The notes beneath the pieces are model-generated. The model did not search any database, was not told where the DNA came from, and saw only the letters and a program-made list of their open reading frames with translations. From Paenibacillus sp. J45TS6 (lineage in GTDB: Bacteria > Bacillota > Bacilli > Paenibacillales > Paenibacillaceae), in assembly GCF_018403285.1 (NCBI RefSeq), contig NZ_BOSJ01000011.1, positions 1 through 64,000 on the forward strand: DNA of 64,000 nt. Reading direction: 5' to 3'. The translations under genes and the position numbers were made by a program. Numbering within the stretch: position 1 is the first letter of the stretch; every line of letters starts with the position of its first letter. Below, piece after piece: positions 15,570 through 23,881 of this stretch.

Positions 15570-16847
15570 ATGAATATCCTGAAAAATAGTTATCTTCACG
15601 CAGCATCTGGTATGTACATCAACTATTTCTTATACGGGATGGTTAATATTATTCTGGCATCTCATATGTCATTTCTAACCGAATCACTTCATACGAATGC
15701 AGCCGGTATCAGCTTGCTGGTATCTGCTATCGGATTTGGACGCCTGGCTACACTATACGTATCAGGCTTATTATCGGATCGATTTGGACGAAAACCGTTT
15801 ATTATCATTGCAGGTATTCTCATGGCTGTCTTCCTCGTCGGAATTCCGCTCAGTCCAAACTTAGGAACAGCCGTTATTTTTGCAGTGCTCGCAGGGGTTG
15901 CCAACGCCTGTATGGATTCGGGTACCTATCCCGCGCTCATTGAAGCATTTCCAAAGGCTGCTGGCTCAGCAACGGTATTAGTAAGAGGTGTTATCTCTGT
16001 CGGAGCATCGCTGCTGCCGATTATGATTTTATTTATCATGAACCAAGGTTGGTTTTATGGATATGCCTTTTTCCTGCCTGCTGTTATCTTTCTGCTCAAT
16101 ACCTTTTTGATCTATAGAGCAAAGTTTCCGAGTATAAAGTGTAATGACGAAAACAAAGAAACTAAGACTGTTACGGAAGAAGCACCCCAAAAACCGGTAT
16201 TTCATTCTCCCCCGAAGTTTCGGATAGAAGGACTTTGCTTAATCTTACTTGGGTTCACAGGACCTGCTCTTCTATATGTTATGCAGCTCTGGCTGCCTAC
16301 GTATGGACAGCAGATGATCGGACTAACCGAAGCAGAGTCGCTTAAGCTGATCAGCTACTATAATATCGGCTCCTTAGTCTCTGTATTTTTTCTTGTTATT
16401 GCACTTAGCAAGTGGTTAAAACCAGTGAGTGTCATTCTTTTATATCCTATTCTTTCCCTATTCGCATTTATACTGCTTCTGACCGTGAAATCTCATATGG
16501 CTGTGATTGCAGCAGTCTTCTTGATTGGATTTACCATTTCAGGCGTATTACAGTTATCGCTTACTGTAATGAGTGAATTTTTTAGCGAACGAAAAGGACA
16601 AATTACTGGTTTCATGTACACTGCTACCTCCATTTCCTATACGACAATCCCCTTTGTCACAGGACTGTTGCTAGAGCATTTCCATGTTCGAAGTGTATTT
16701 GAACTCGCTGTTGCTATCAATCTAATCAGTATTGTATTAGCCATTGTGGTCAATTACAGATACGCTAGTGTGTTTTTTACCAGAACACTGTTTTTCCGAA
16801 AAAAAGCAGATTCTCGAAAAGAAAAACGAAATCTTTTGTATCGTTAA
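15570..16847 (+). CDS. MFS transporter, paralogue of the operon transporter
   Basis: The 425-residue protein is a twelve-helix MFS carrier with the signature DRFGRKP, related to the transporter at 9839-11053 along its whole length. It has a longer central loop (about residues 185-215) and a basic C-terminal tail. GGTGGAG lies 7 nt before the ATG at 15570; an in-frame GTG at 15558 overlaps that site and was rejected. It lies between the LysR gene and a terminator, as a single gene. A second carrier suggests a related second substrate, for example quinate versus shikimate. Confidence 0.85.
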   Translation: MNILKNSYLHAASGMYINYFLYGMVNIILASHMSFLTESLHTNAAGISLLVSAIGFGRLATLYVSGLLSDRFGRKPFIIIAGILMAVFLVGIPLSPNLGTAVIFAVLAGVANACMDSGTYPALIEAFPKAAGSATVLVRGVISVGASLLPIMILFIMNQGWFYGYAFFLPAVIFLLNTFLIYRAKFPSIKCNDENKETKTVTEEAPQKPVFHSPPKFRIEGLCLILLGFTGPALLYVMQLWLPTYGQQMIGLTEAESLKLISYYNIGSLVSVFFLVIALSKWLKPVSVILLYPILSLFAFILLLTVKSHMAVIAAVFLIGFTISGVLQLSLTVMSEFFSERKGQITGFMYTATSISYTTIPFVTGLLLEHFHVRSVFELAVAINLISIVLAIVVNYRYASVFFTRTLFFRKKADSRKEKRNLLYR

Positions 16848-16860
16848 AAACAAATGAAAC

Positions 16861-16889
16861 AGCCCCTGCCTTCTAAACAGGGGTTTTTT
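16861..16889 (+). terminator. Terminator of the second MFS gene
   Basis: Arms cccctg (16863-16868) and cagggg (16878-16883) are followed by tttttt. It lies just after the stop codon of the transporter gene. Confidence 0.85.
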
Positions 16890-16921
16890 CATATAGAACT
16901 AACCTTATAAGAAACTTAGGG

Positions 16922-17968
16922 CTAATTCGCGTGGGCTCTGCTCACGATATCGTTCACAATCCGTTCCAGCTCGGAATAGCTTTTCTCCCAGGTGAAGACA
17001 TTCGAGTCGCGTTCTCCATTCTTCGCCAGTTTTAATCTCAGATGATCATCTTCAATCAGCCTGATGACATCTTTAGCTAACCGATTTTCATATCGATAAG
17101 ACATAAGACAGTTTCGTTCATGCACTGCATATTCTGTGTTGCCTCCTGAATAACAAGCGACAAGAGCTGCTCCGCATCTCATGGCTTCAAGACCCGGAAG
17201 TGAACCAGTATCGTATGAGCCTGAACTAACATAGATATCTGTCTGGTTATAATGATATCTCAATTCTTCATCGTTCTCTGGCGTGTAGATATTATATTTT
17301 CCCGTCGATTGAAGAAACTGTATATCCTCAGATTCTGCATATTCTCCAGGAGGTGTGATTAAGTTCAAAATCACTTCTGGATGAGCGGCCTTCACAAGAT
17401 CAAGCTCGGCAAGTAGATATTTTTGTTCCCGATGCCACGAGAAATTCCCTTCTTCTTTCCGGTAGATCGAAGTAATACGCAGCGGACCATTTAATTGCTC
17501 CCGGATCTGCATATTATGAAAAAAGCGGCTGACACCGACAGGTACAATTCTGCCTTTGATTCCATGATTAAGAAAAATCATATCTTGCTGCCATCTGGAT
17601 AGTACAAGTAAATGAGGGGTTAGATGATAGGAAGGAAATGAATACTGGTTATCTCTCAGAAAAGTAGGCTCATAACACAAGGACAACCTAACATGCAGCC
17701 CTTTGCCTTCTTCGCTGGCTTGCTGGGCCGGATAAGCTGTTGTGTAAAAATTAGATAAAATGACATCCCCCTTAGGGATATGGCGTGATTGTAAAATGGT
17801 CTCCTTCACTTGCAGAATTCGTGCTTTGATCTCATATTCCACTACACCTTGGCTTGGCATTACAATTAAAACTTCATGCCCCGTGTCGACAAGTCGATTC
17901 GCAAGTTCCGCGATCATTCGCTGTGCTCCGCCGTGACATAATGTATATACAGGTAAAATGTAACGCAA
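16922..17968 (-). CDS. Glycosyltransferase, GT4-type (GT-B fold)
   Basis: The roughly 348-residue protein has the GT-B plan. The N-terminal GHGGAQRM-type motif (here CHGGAQRMIAELA) comes soon after the start, and the C-terminal donor site carries SGSYDTGSLPGLEAMRCG, with the EA dyad of GT4 enzymes. It should transfer a sugar from a nucleotide donor. An ATG at 17989 exists, but no ribosome site precedes it. GGAGGTG lies 8 nt before the TTG at 17968, which also gives the usual short N-terminus. It is the last gene of the 29.3-16.9 kb operon; no clear terminator follows on this strand. Confidence 0.82.
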   Translation of the reverse strand: MRYILPVYTLCHGGAQRMIAELANRLVDTGHEVLIVMPSQGVVEYEIKARILQVKETILQSRHIPKGDVILSNFYTTAYPAQQASEEGKGLHVRLSLCYEPTFLRDNQYSFPSYHLTPHLLVLSRWQQDMIFLNHGIKGRIVPVGVSRFFHNMQIREQLNGPLRITSIYRKEEGNFSWHREQKYLLAELDLVKAAHPEVILNLITPPGEYAESEDIQFLQSTGKYNIYTPENDEELRYHYNQTDIYVSSGSYDTGSLPGLEAMRCGAALVACYSGGNTEYAVHERNCLMSYRYENRLAKDVIRLIEDDHLRLKLAKNGERDSNVFTWEKSYSELERIVNDIVSRAHAN

Positions 17969-17989
17969 CTGCCCTTCACCTCCATCCAT

Positions 17990-18697
17990 TCACAGTAAAG
18001 ATAGCAAAGCAGACCGATGAAGATTCTGAATGGCAGCTACCTCTTTTTCGATCTCTTCCATATGTCTTGCAGTCCCCATCTGTTCGTGCATCCGGTACTT
18101 GATCAGCGGGATATCCACACACCCAAGTTCATAAAATGGAAGTAATCTAAGCCACATCTCATAATCATGTGCATAGCGGAAATTCGGATTGAACAGCCCT
18201 ACTTTACCGAATACCTTCATAGCCAGCATGACGGAACAACCGTTGATCGGACAATAGGATAAAAGAGTATGAATCATGTCTGACCTGCTACCGAGTTTCG
18301 GATAGATCGTTTCGGTCTGCTCACTGAGTGAATTCATATAATGATAAGCCGATTGGGTAAAAGATAAGCCTTTTTCAAGCATATAATTCACTTGTGTCTC
18401 CACTTTATAGGGAAGAAAGGCATCATCACTGCTCAGCCAAGCAAAATACTGCCCCTTCGCATGTACAATTCCTGTATTTAGTGCCGTAGCTGTCCCGCCA
18501 TTCACTTTACGGATATAGCGAATTTGATCTTTATAAGGTGTAATCAGTTCTGTATGCTGAGTTGATCCATCATCTACAACAATAATTTCAATATGGGGAT
18601 AGGTTTGCTGTAAAGCACTCTCGATGGCTTCTCCAATATATTTGCAATTATAAAAGGGAATGACGATGGTCACGACAGGTTTGCTAATCACAAGCAT
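17990..18697 (-). CDS. Glycosyltransferase family 2
   Basis: The 235-residue protein is a GT-A, family 2 glycosyltransferase. It starts with VTIVIPFYNC and has VVDDGST (nucleotide binding), then NGGTATALNTG and the metal-binding SSDD near residue 90. It is inverting and cytoplasmic, with no membrane segment. It is closely related to the GT2 gene at 19308-20030 (same PFYNC, GSTQ and SSDD blocks), which suggests a duplication in the operon. The start may be the ATG at 18697 or a GTG two codons later; GAGGTGAG is nearer to the former. Confidence 0.85.
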   Translation of the reverse strand: MLVISKPVVTIVIPFYNCKYIGEAIESALQQTYPHIEIIVVDDGSTQHTELITPYKDQIRYIRKVNGGTATALNTGIVHAKGQYFAWLSSDDAFLPYKVETQVNYMLEKGLSFTQSAYHYMNSLSEQTETIYPKLGSRSDMIHTLLSYCPINGCSVMLAMKVFGKVGLFNPNFRYAHDYEMWLRLLPFYELGCVDIPLIKYRMHEQMGTARHMEEIEKEVAAIQNLHRSALLSLL

Positions 18698-18709
18698 CTC
18701 ACCTCACTT

Positions 18710-19291
18710 TTACTCATCAAGGATCTTCCAGGCCAATAGGGCATCAACAGGCTCGTGTTCTGTTCCATAGGACTCCTCGAAAGAGGGGTTCTTCTGATTA
18801 TGAAATCCTTTAAGGACAATGACCTGATATCCAATGCTCTCGAGTTCCTCTGCTTCCCAACCGCTGTAATGATTCTGATACACTTCACCCTGTAAGTTGT
18901 AATGATCGACTCCTTCTTGATGAAAAAAACCGCGCGGTGTAAAAATAACAATCCGATTTTTGGCGATTTTTTCGGCTTGCTGAAGGATTGAGATTCCCTC
19001 TTCTTTTGTAAAGTGTTCCAAAGAATCAATCATGGTTACCGCAGAAAATGATTTGGGAAGAAATAATTGATCTAATATTTTCGCATCTGCATTCAGAGGG
19101 ATGACATGGGGAGCTCGGCAGACGCGATGTTCCAGATAGGGCCGGTGGATATCCAGTGCTACTATGAGCCTGGACTCGTAATATTCTAGTAAAACACCTA
19201 GACCGCTGCCAACATCAAGCACACTATCTGAGAACCGAAGCAGTTCGCTGAGTAATGGTAAAAAATCAGACTTCTGTATTTCATGATACAC
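18710..19291 (-). CDS. SAM-dependent methyltransferase, class I
   Basis: The 193-residue protein has the class I methyltransferase core: the glycine-rich motif I DVGSGLGV near residue 26, an acidic residue ending strand 2 (ALDIHRP) and a later SLEHF block. In a glycan operon it probably methylates a sugar hydroxyl or a lipid-linked intermediate. The start is GTG at 19291, with AGGGGG 7 nt upstream. It lies between two GT2 genes, with short gaps of 12 and 16 nt, so it is part of the operon. Confidence 0.8.
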   Translation of the reverse strand: MYHEIQKSDFLPLLSELLRFSDSVLDVGSGLGVLLEYYESRLIVALDIHRPYLEHRVCRAPHVIPLNADAKILDQLFLPKSFSAVTMIDSLEHFTKEEGISILQQAEKIAKNRIVIFTPRGFFHQEGVDHYNLQGEVYQNHYSGWEAEELESIGYQVIVLKGFHNQKNPSFEESYGTEHEPVDALLAWKILDE

Positions 19292-19307
19292 TCGCTTTCC
19301 CCCTTCC

Positions 19308-20030
19308 CTACCGTCCTTGCACTTGAATCATCTGCTGAATCTGTTCCACATACCTCTCTTGAATCATTCGAATTTCTTGCTGGATTACATCTGCATATTT
19401 AACAGACCCCATGCCATGATGTTTACGGTAGGCCGTCAGCGGTTCTGGCAAATAAGGAACTGAATATCCCTTTAGCAGAACACGGTACCATAAATCATAA
19501 TCATGCGTATACGGAAGAGATTCATCGAACAATCCGATGTTCTGAACCAGTGATTTATGAAACATAACCGTACATCCATTCACCGGATTCCCTGTAAGAA
19601 AAACTCGCAGCATTTCTTTGTCTGTCATGGGAGAAATACCGGCACGGTGCTGGGTGACACTGTTATCTTCATTAATATAATTAAAATTGGTATGAGAAAT
19701 GACAGCCTGCTGATTCATCATGAACTGCACTTGTTTCTCTATTTTCTCTGGATAGAACCGGTCATCCGAGCTGAGCCAAACGATGTACTCTCCAGAGGCA
19801 TACCGAATTCCGTGATTGAGTGCGGAAGCCGTTCCGCCATTCGCCTTACCAAGATAATAAATAAAAGGCAGATAGGGATGAATTTGTTCTGTATATTGTG
19901 TAGATCCGTCATCCACTACGATAATTTCTACCATAGAATACGTTTGGCTGAGTGCACTGCGAATGGCTTGCGAGATATAGGGACAGTTATAGAAAGGAAT
20001 GACCACCGTGACCAGAGGGAGCGAATTCAT
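19308..20030 (-). CDS. Glycosyltransferase family 2
   Basis: The 240-residue GT2 enzyme has VTVVIPFYNCP at the N-terminus, VVDDGSTQ, NGGTASALNHG and WLSSDDRF as metal-binding region, and a later NPVNGCTVMFH acceptor-side motif. It is paralogous to the gene at 17990-18697. GGAGGG lies upstream of the ATG. Its first codons overlap the end of the preceding reductase gene by 4 nt (ATGA), a sign of translational coupling. Confidence 0.86.
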   Translation of the reverse strand: MNSLPLVTVVIPFYNCPYISQAIRSALSQTYSMVEIIVVDDGSTQYTEQIHPYLPFIYYLGKANGGTASALNHGIRYASGEYIVWLSSDDRFYPEKIEKQVQFMMNQQAVISHTNFNYINEDNSVTQHRAGISPMTDKEMLRVFLTGNPVNGCTVMFHKSLVQNIGLFDESLPYTHDYDLWYRVLLKGYSVPYLPEPLTAYRKHHGMGSVKYADVIQQEIRMIQERYVEQIQQMIQVQGR

Positions 20031-20986
20031 GCTTGCCCTCCTTCCTTACTTCGGCGATGACGGTGATCTTGTAGTACATCTTCTATAGAAGAGGCAAATG
20101 GGATTTCTGGTTTCCATCCTAATTTGGTAAGAGAAGCGCAGGACTCCGAATCATCCTCTATAGCAGAGACACCTCCAGGACCAGAAGAAGGCGATCCCCA
20201 CAGCAGTGGTACCTGCACTTTTGTACTAGAAAGGAGTACGTCAGCGATCTCTCCAAGCGTTCTTTCTTTCCCTGAAATAACAGGATAGATTCTGCCTGGC
20301 TCCCCATTTAGCAAAAGCGCAAGATATGCCCAAACGGCATCCCGCACATCTAAATAATCACGAGCATCATCACGGGATGATAAGCGAAAAGGATTGGGAT
20401 TTTTCCCTTGTTCAGCCGAAATGACATGTGCAGCAAGTAATGAACATATGCCAGTGGAAGGTCCGGGCCCAATCAGATTTCCTGGTTCGGCGTAGATCAT
20501 CTGCTGGCTATACATCGCTGAGAATGACATAGAAACGAGTTCCTCCATGTACTTACTGAGACTATAAGGGTGAGGAGGCGATAGAGGGAGATCGGGAACA
20601 GGAATGTATTTCAGACGTGAACCAACGATGACTGCCCGGCATTCGGGCAGCGTTCGCATGGCATCGAGCAGGTAAAGCGGGGACATCACATTCATTTCAA
20701 TCGTAGACACGGGGTCTGCCCAGGAGGCAGGTACGGAATTCTGACCTGCTAGATGTAAGATATAATCAGGCTGAGTATGACTCACTAGCCGATTCACTGC
20801 TTGACGATCTCGGAGATCACATAAATGGACGGTTACGTGATCATCTTGCAAATCTGCAGAAAGAGATCGGGTGACGGCCGCAACCTTTGCACCACAGGCA
20901 CGAAGAAGCTGAACTGCATGCCGACCCGTAAATCCAGAAGCGCCGGTTACCAGCACGACTTTGTCTTTCAGCCTTGTTGTATCCAT
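20027..20986 (-). CDS. NAD-dependent sugar epimerase/dehydratase-type SDR
   Basis: The 319-residue protein is an extended SDR with TGASGFTG for NAD(P) binding near residue 15, LAGQNSVPASW at the substrate edge and the YSLSK catalytic pair near residue 142. The overall pattern is close to GDP-mannose 4,6-dehydratase and GDP-6-deoxy-mannose reductase (RMD) families, so a nucleotide-sugar modification is likely. The exact reaction cannot be told from sequence. AAGGAG is 8 nt before its ATG, and the start lies within the upstream reductase gene (19-nt overlap). Confidence 0.78.
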   Translation of the reverse strand: MDTTRLKDKVVLVTGASGFTGRHAVQLLRACGAKVAAVTRSLSADLQDDHVTVHLCDLRDRQAVNRLVSHTQPDYILHLAGQNSVPASWADPVSTIEMNVMSPLYLLDAMRTLPECRAVIVGSRLKYIPVPDLPLSPPHPYSLSKYMEELVSMSFSAMYSQQMIYAEPGNLIGPGPSTGICSLLAAHVISAEQGKNPNPFRLSSRDDARDYLDVRDAVWAYLALLLNGEPGRIYPVISGKERTLGEIADVLLSSTKVQVPLLWGSPSSGPGGVSAIEDDSESCASLTKLGWKPEIPFASSIEDVLQDHRHRRSKEGGQA

Positions 20987-21798
20987 TCTTTCAACTCCTT
21001 CAGCATGTCACGATAAGACGGCAGAAGAGGGTTTACATCCTCCCGAGTGACAGCGAGGGTTCGATCCTGTACAAATGTACTATTGGGGACGATTACTGTT
21101 TCTTTCAGATCCCATATTTCTTTAAAAAGTAATAATAGCTCATACTTCGATACGGGTTCAGGATGAGCCAGATGAATCAGACCCGACACTTTCGAAGTCA
21201 TGTACTCATCCACCACCTTAGCAAGCATGAGTGTAGTCACTCCATTCCACCTTGCTTTCGCATACCCTTGCACAACCCCTTTTTGCTGAAAGAACCAATG
21301 CATGAGACCGATCCCGTTCTTACGCACTTCCGGTCCGATAATGGAGGTACGTATCGTAAGATGACCCGGGGAACAAACTTCCCCGAGTGATTTGGTAATC
21401 GCATATATCGTCTCTCCATCTGGTAAATTTTCTTCTGTATAACCTCCTAACCGGTCCCCTTTGAATACACAATCTGTGCTGATATGAATGAGTTTTGCAC
21501 CGATTTGATCAGCTAGATTTGCAAGGCGATGCGGTAAAAAACCATTTACATGGTAGGCTTGAATTATATTTTTCTCTGCGTACTGATTTAAAATCCCCAC
21601 TGCGTTGATAATGACATCAGGGTGAACCGCTTTTACGAGCAGGTCGACACTGTGAATATCATTCACATCCAGGATCAGTCCGTTCGGATCTTTCTTATTA
21701 CGAGATGTATAAAACACCGTGTGGTGTCCTTGTTGTTTGAAGTATTGAACCATCATGTGTCCTGCCATACCTTGACCACCAATGATGAGCAGTTTCAT
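20968..21798 (-). CDS. RmlD-like sugar-nucleotide reductase
   Basis: The 276-residue protein resembles RmlD (dTDP-4-dehydrorhamnose reductase): GGQGMAG at the N-terminus, STDCVF, and the YAITK catalytic pair near residue 132. Its partners are a UDP-GlcNAc 4,6-dehydratase and a 2-epimerase gene directly upstream. The trio matches the order WbvB-WbvR-WbvD, which makes UDP-L-QuiNAc, or a UDP-L-FucNAc variant, so this is probably the 4-keto reductase (WbvR-like). Its ATG overlaps the previous stop (ATGA). Confidence 0.72.
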   Translation of the reverse strand: MKLLIIGGQGMAGHMMVQYFKQQGHHTVFYTSRNKKDPNGLILDVNDIHSVDLLVKAVHPDVIINAVGILNQYAEKNIIQAYHVNGFLPHRLANLADQIGAKLIHISTDCVFKGDRLGGYTEENLPDGETIYAITKSLGEVCSPGHLTIRTSIIGPEVRKNGIGLMHWFFQQKGVVQGYAKARWNGVTTLMLAKVVDEYMTSKVSGLIHLAHPEPVSKYELLLLFKEIWDLKETVIVPNSTFVQDRTLAVTREDVNPLLPSYRDMLKELKEWIQQG

Positions 21799-22781
21799 CC
21801 AAGGAACCCCCCGCGCTGCAGGATTTCCTTAATCTCCTCTTTCGACATCAGATTAAATTCCGAACTGAAACTGGAGAAGGTCACCGGCTCGTAGTATTTA
21901 TAGTGTTCTTTTAGTTCAGGCAGATTAATCGTCGGAAGAATGACAAGATATTTTTCATCATAAACAACGGTTGTTCTGCTCTCGAACTCACTCATCAGAA
22001 TTTCGTGAATTTTTTCTCCTGGCCGAGTACCTCGTTCCACGATTTGAACACCAGATACCCCTGCATCTTCGATTAATACTTCTGCCAGATCTACAATTTT
22101 GCAGGTAGGCATCGTCATCACAAAAATTTCTCCGCCCACACTTTTTACAGAAGCATCAAATAAAAGCGATATCGCATCGCGAAGCGTAAGGAAGAATCGT
22201 GTCATCTCCATATCCGTAATCGATACTACGCCTTTATTCTTAATCTGATCCTTAAATAGATGGACTACACTTCCGTTTGTACCCAGCACATTACCGCCCC
22301 GCACGGTTACGAATGCTGTTTTGCTGCGGAGTAAGTTCGCATATACAATCAGCTTTTCTCCAATCGCCTTGGTCATTCCATAAAAGTTCGATGGATTTGC
22401 TGCTTTATCCGTGGAGATATAGATCACTTTCTTTACTTCATTCTCTACCGCTGCCTCAATTACATTCTGAGTACCAATGACATTGGTCTTTAACGCTTCA
22501 TAGGGTTGATCTTCGCAGACAGGTACATGCTTCAGCGCTGCTAAATGATATACATAATCGACTTCTTTACAAGCGGCAACGAGCGCTTCCTTATCCCTGA
22601 TATCTCCGATGCAAAAACTGAGGCGGCTGTCTTCAAATTCACGGCTCATGGCTACTTGACTTGATTCACCGCGAGAATATACGATGACTTCTTTAGGATT
22701 TAAAGTCAGTAATTGAGTGATTAATTCATGCCCCCAAGAACCGGTACCTCCGGTAACGAGAATTCGTTGATTTTCAAACAT
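21795..22781 (-). CDS. UDP-N-acetylglucosamine 4,6-dehydratase (5-inverting), CapE/WbjB/WbvB type
   Basis: The 328-residue protein is a membrane-free polysaccharide biosynthesis SDR with GGTGSWG near residue 11, the ALKHVPVCE block and the catalytic YGMTK. This is the CapE/FlaA1-type dehydratase that forms UDP-2-acetamido-2,6-dideoxy-L-arabino-hexulose. GGAGGG lies 7 nt before the ATG at 22781, so the five-residue extension was dropped. Its start overlaps the upstream epimerase gene by 8 nt. Confidence 0.85.
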   Translation of the reverse strand: MFENQRILVTGGTGSWGHELITQLLTLNPKEVIVYSRGESSQVAMSREFEDSRLSFCIGDIRDKEALVAACKEVDYVYHLAALKHVPVCEDQPYEALKTNVIGTQNVIEAAVENEVKKVIYISTDKAANPSNFYGMTKAIGEKLIVYANLLRSKTAFVTVRGGNVLGTNGSVVHLFKDQIKNKGVVSITDMEMTRFFLTLRDAISLLFDASVKSVGGEIFVMTMPTCKIVDLAEVLIEDAGVSGVQIVERGTRPGEKIHEILMSEFESRTTVVYDEKYLVILPTINLPELKEHYKYYEPVTFSSFSSEFNLMSKEEIKEILQRGGFLG

Positions 22782-23865
22782 GCAGCTTCCCTCCAAGCAG
22801 AAATTTAACTACTTTATCCGATACATCCTCGGCAAGATACCCTTTGGGACACTCCCAGGAACGATTTAGTTCCATCATCAGCGCTGCGGATGCAGCAATG
22901 CGGTCTGCTTCAAGCCCTGATACAATGTTACTTCCGCAATCGACGGTCTCTGGCCGTTCGGTCGTCTTACGCATGGTCACGGTAGGCACTCCCATAATGC
23001 AGCACTCTTCCTGGACCGTTCCGCTGTCCGTTAAGGCGCAGCATGCATTTTGCTCCAGTAAAAGAAAATCGAAAAATCCGAAAGGCTCATGAAATTCTAC
23101 TAGCGGATGCATCGTAAGCTTCAAATGTTCTTTAATCCGCGCAGCTGTACGAGGGTGAATACTGCAAATGATCCGTTTTCCATGTTTCTCTGCTACGAGA
23201 TTGAGTCCTGTCATAATGGCTGCTAGATGCCCGGGATGATCTACATTTTCTGCACGGTGGGCTGTAACGAGAAAGTACTCTCCTTTTTCAAGTCCTAAGG
23301 TTTTCATAATTTTGCTGTCCAGCATACGATTTTCATAATGCTTCATTACTTCGTATATGGGATTGCCCGTGAGTACGATTCGCTGACTAGGAACACCTTC
23401 CCGGATTAAGTGTGCTTTGCTTTGTTCTGTATATGGCATATTAATGCTTGATATGGCATCAATTACCCGGCGGTTTTTCTCTTCTGGTACATTGAGGTCG
23501 TAACACCGATTCCCTGCTTCCATGTGAATGACCGGAATACCCATTCTTTCCGCAAGAATGGCCGATAAAGCACTGTTCGTATCTCCTAGCAGCAAGATTT
23601 TATCCGGCTTTTCCTGTATTAGAATTGTTTCCAGCTGACTGAACATCACAGACAATTGCTGACCAAGCGTAGCTGCTTCATCCTGAAGTACATAATCTGG
23701 AGATCTCAGACCTAATTCTCTAAAAAATTGGCCGCTGAGACTTTCTGTGAAATTCTGTCCTGTATGCACTAGGATGTGCCGATCTGCATAACGGTCCAGC
23801 TTAGGAATAATAAGACTCAGCCGGATAATTTCCGGTCTTGTTCCAAGTACCGTCATGATCTTCAA
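22774..23865 (-). CDS. UDP-N-acetylglucosamine 2-epimerase family protein
   Basis: The 363-residue protein has the WecB/CapG fold: LGTRPEIIRL at the start, LLGDTNSAL, HMEAGNRCYD, then LTDSGTVQEEC and GVPTVTMRKTTERPE near residue 300. CapG and WbvD convert the reduced 6-deoxy intermediate to its C2 epimer, and WecB makes UDP-ManNAc; I favour the CapG/WbvD role from the two neighbours downstream. The TTG start has GGAGGGG 6 nt upstream. It is part of the glycan operon. Confidence 0.87.
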   Translation of the reverse strand: MKIMTVLGTRPEIIRLSLIIPKLDRYADRHILVHTGQNFTESLSGQFFRELGLRSPDYVLQDEAATLGQQLSVMFSQLETILIQEKPDKILLLGDTNSALSAILAERMGIPVIHMEAGNRCYDLNVPEEKNRRVIDAISSINMPYTEQSKAHLIREGVPSQRIVLTGNPIYEVMKHYENRMLDSKIMKTLGLEKGEYFLVTAHRAENVDHPGHLAAIMTGLNLVAEKHGKRIICSIHPRTAARIKEHLKLTMHPLVEFHEPFGFFDFLLLEQNACCALTDSGTVQEECCIMGVPTVTMRKTTERPETVDCGSNIVSGLEADRIAASAALMMELNRSWECPKGYLAEDVSDKVVKFLLGGKLHV

Positions 23866-23881
23866 GGTGACCCCTCCTTTT

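Noticed and set aside
20027-22781. Frameshifts at overlapping sugar-nucleotide genes
   Set aside because: Each overlap has its own start and complete motifs; the overlaps are of the ATGA or short type usual for coupled operon genes.
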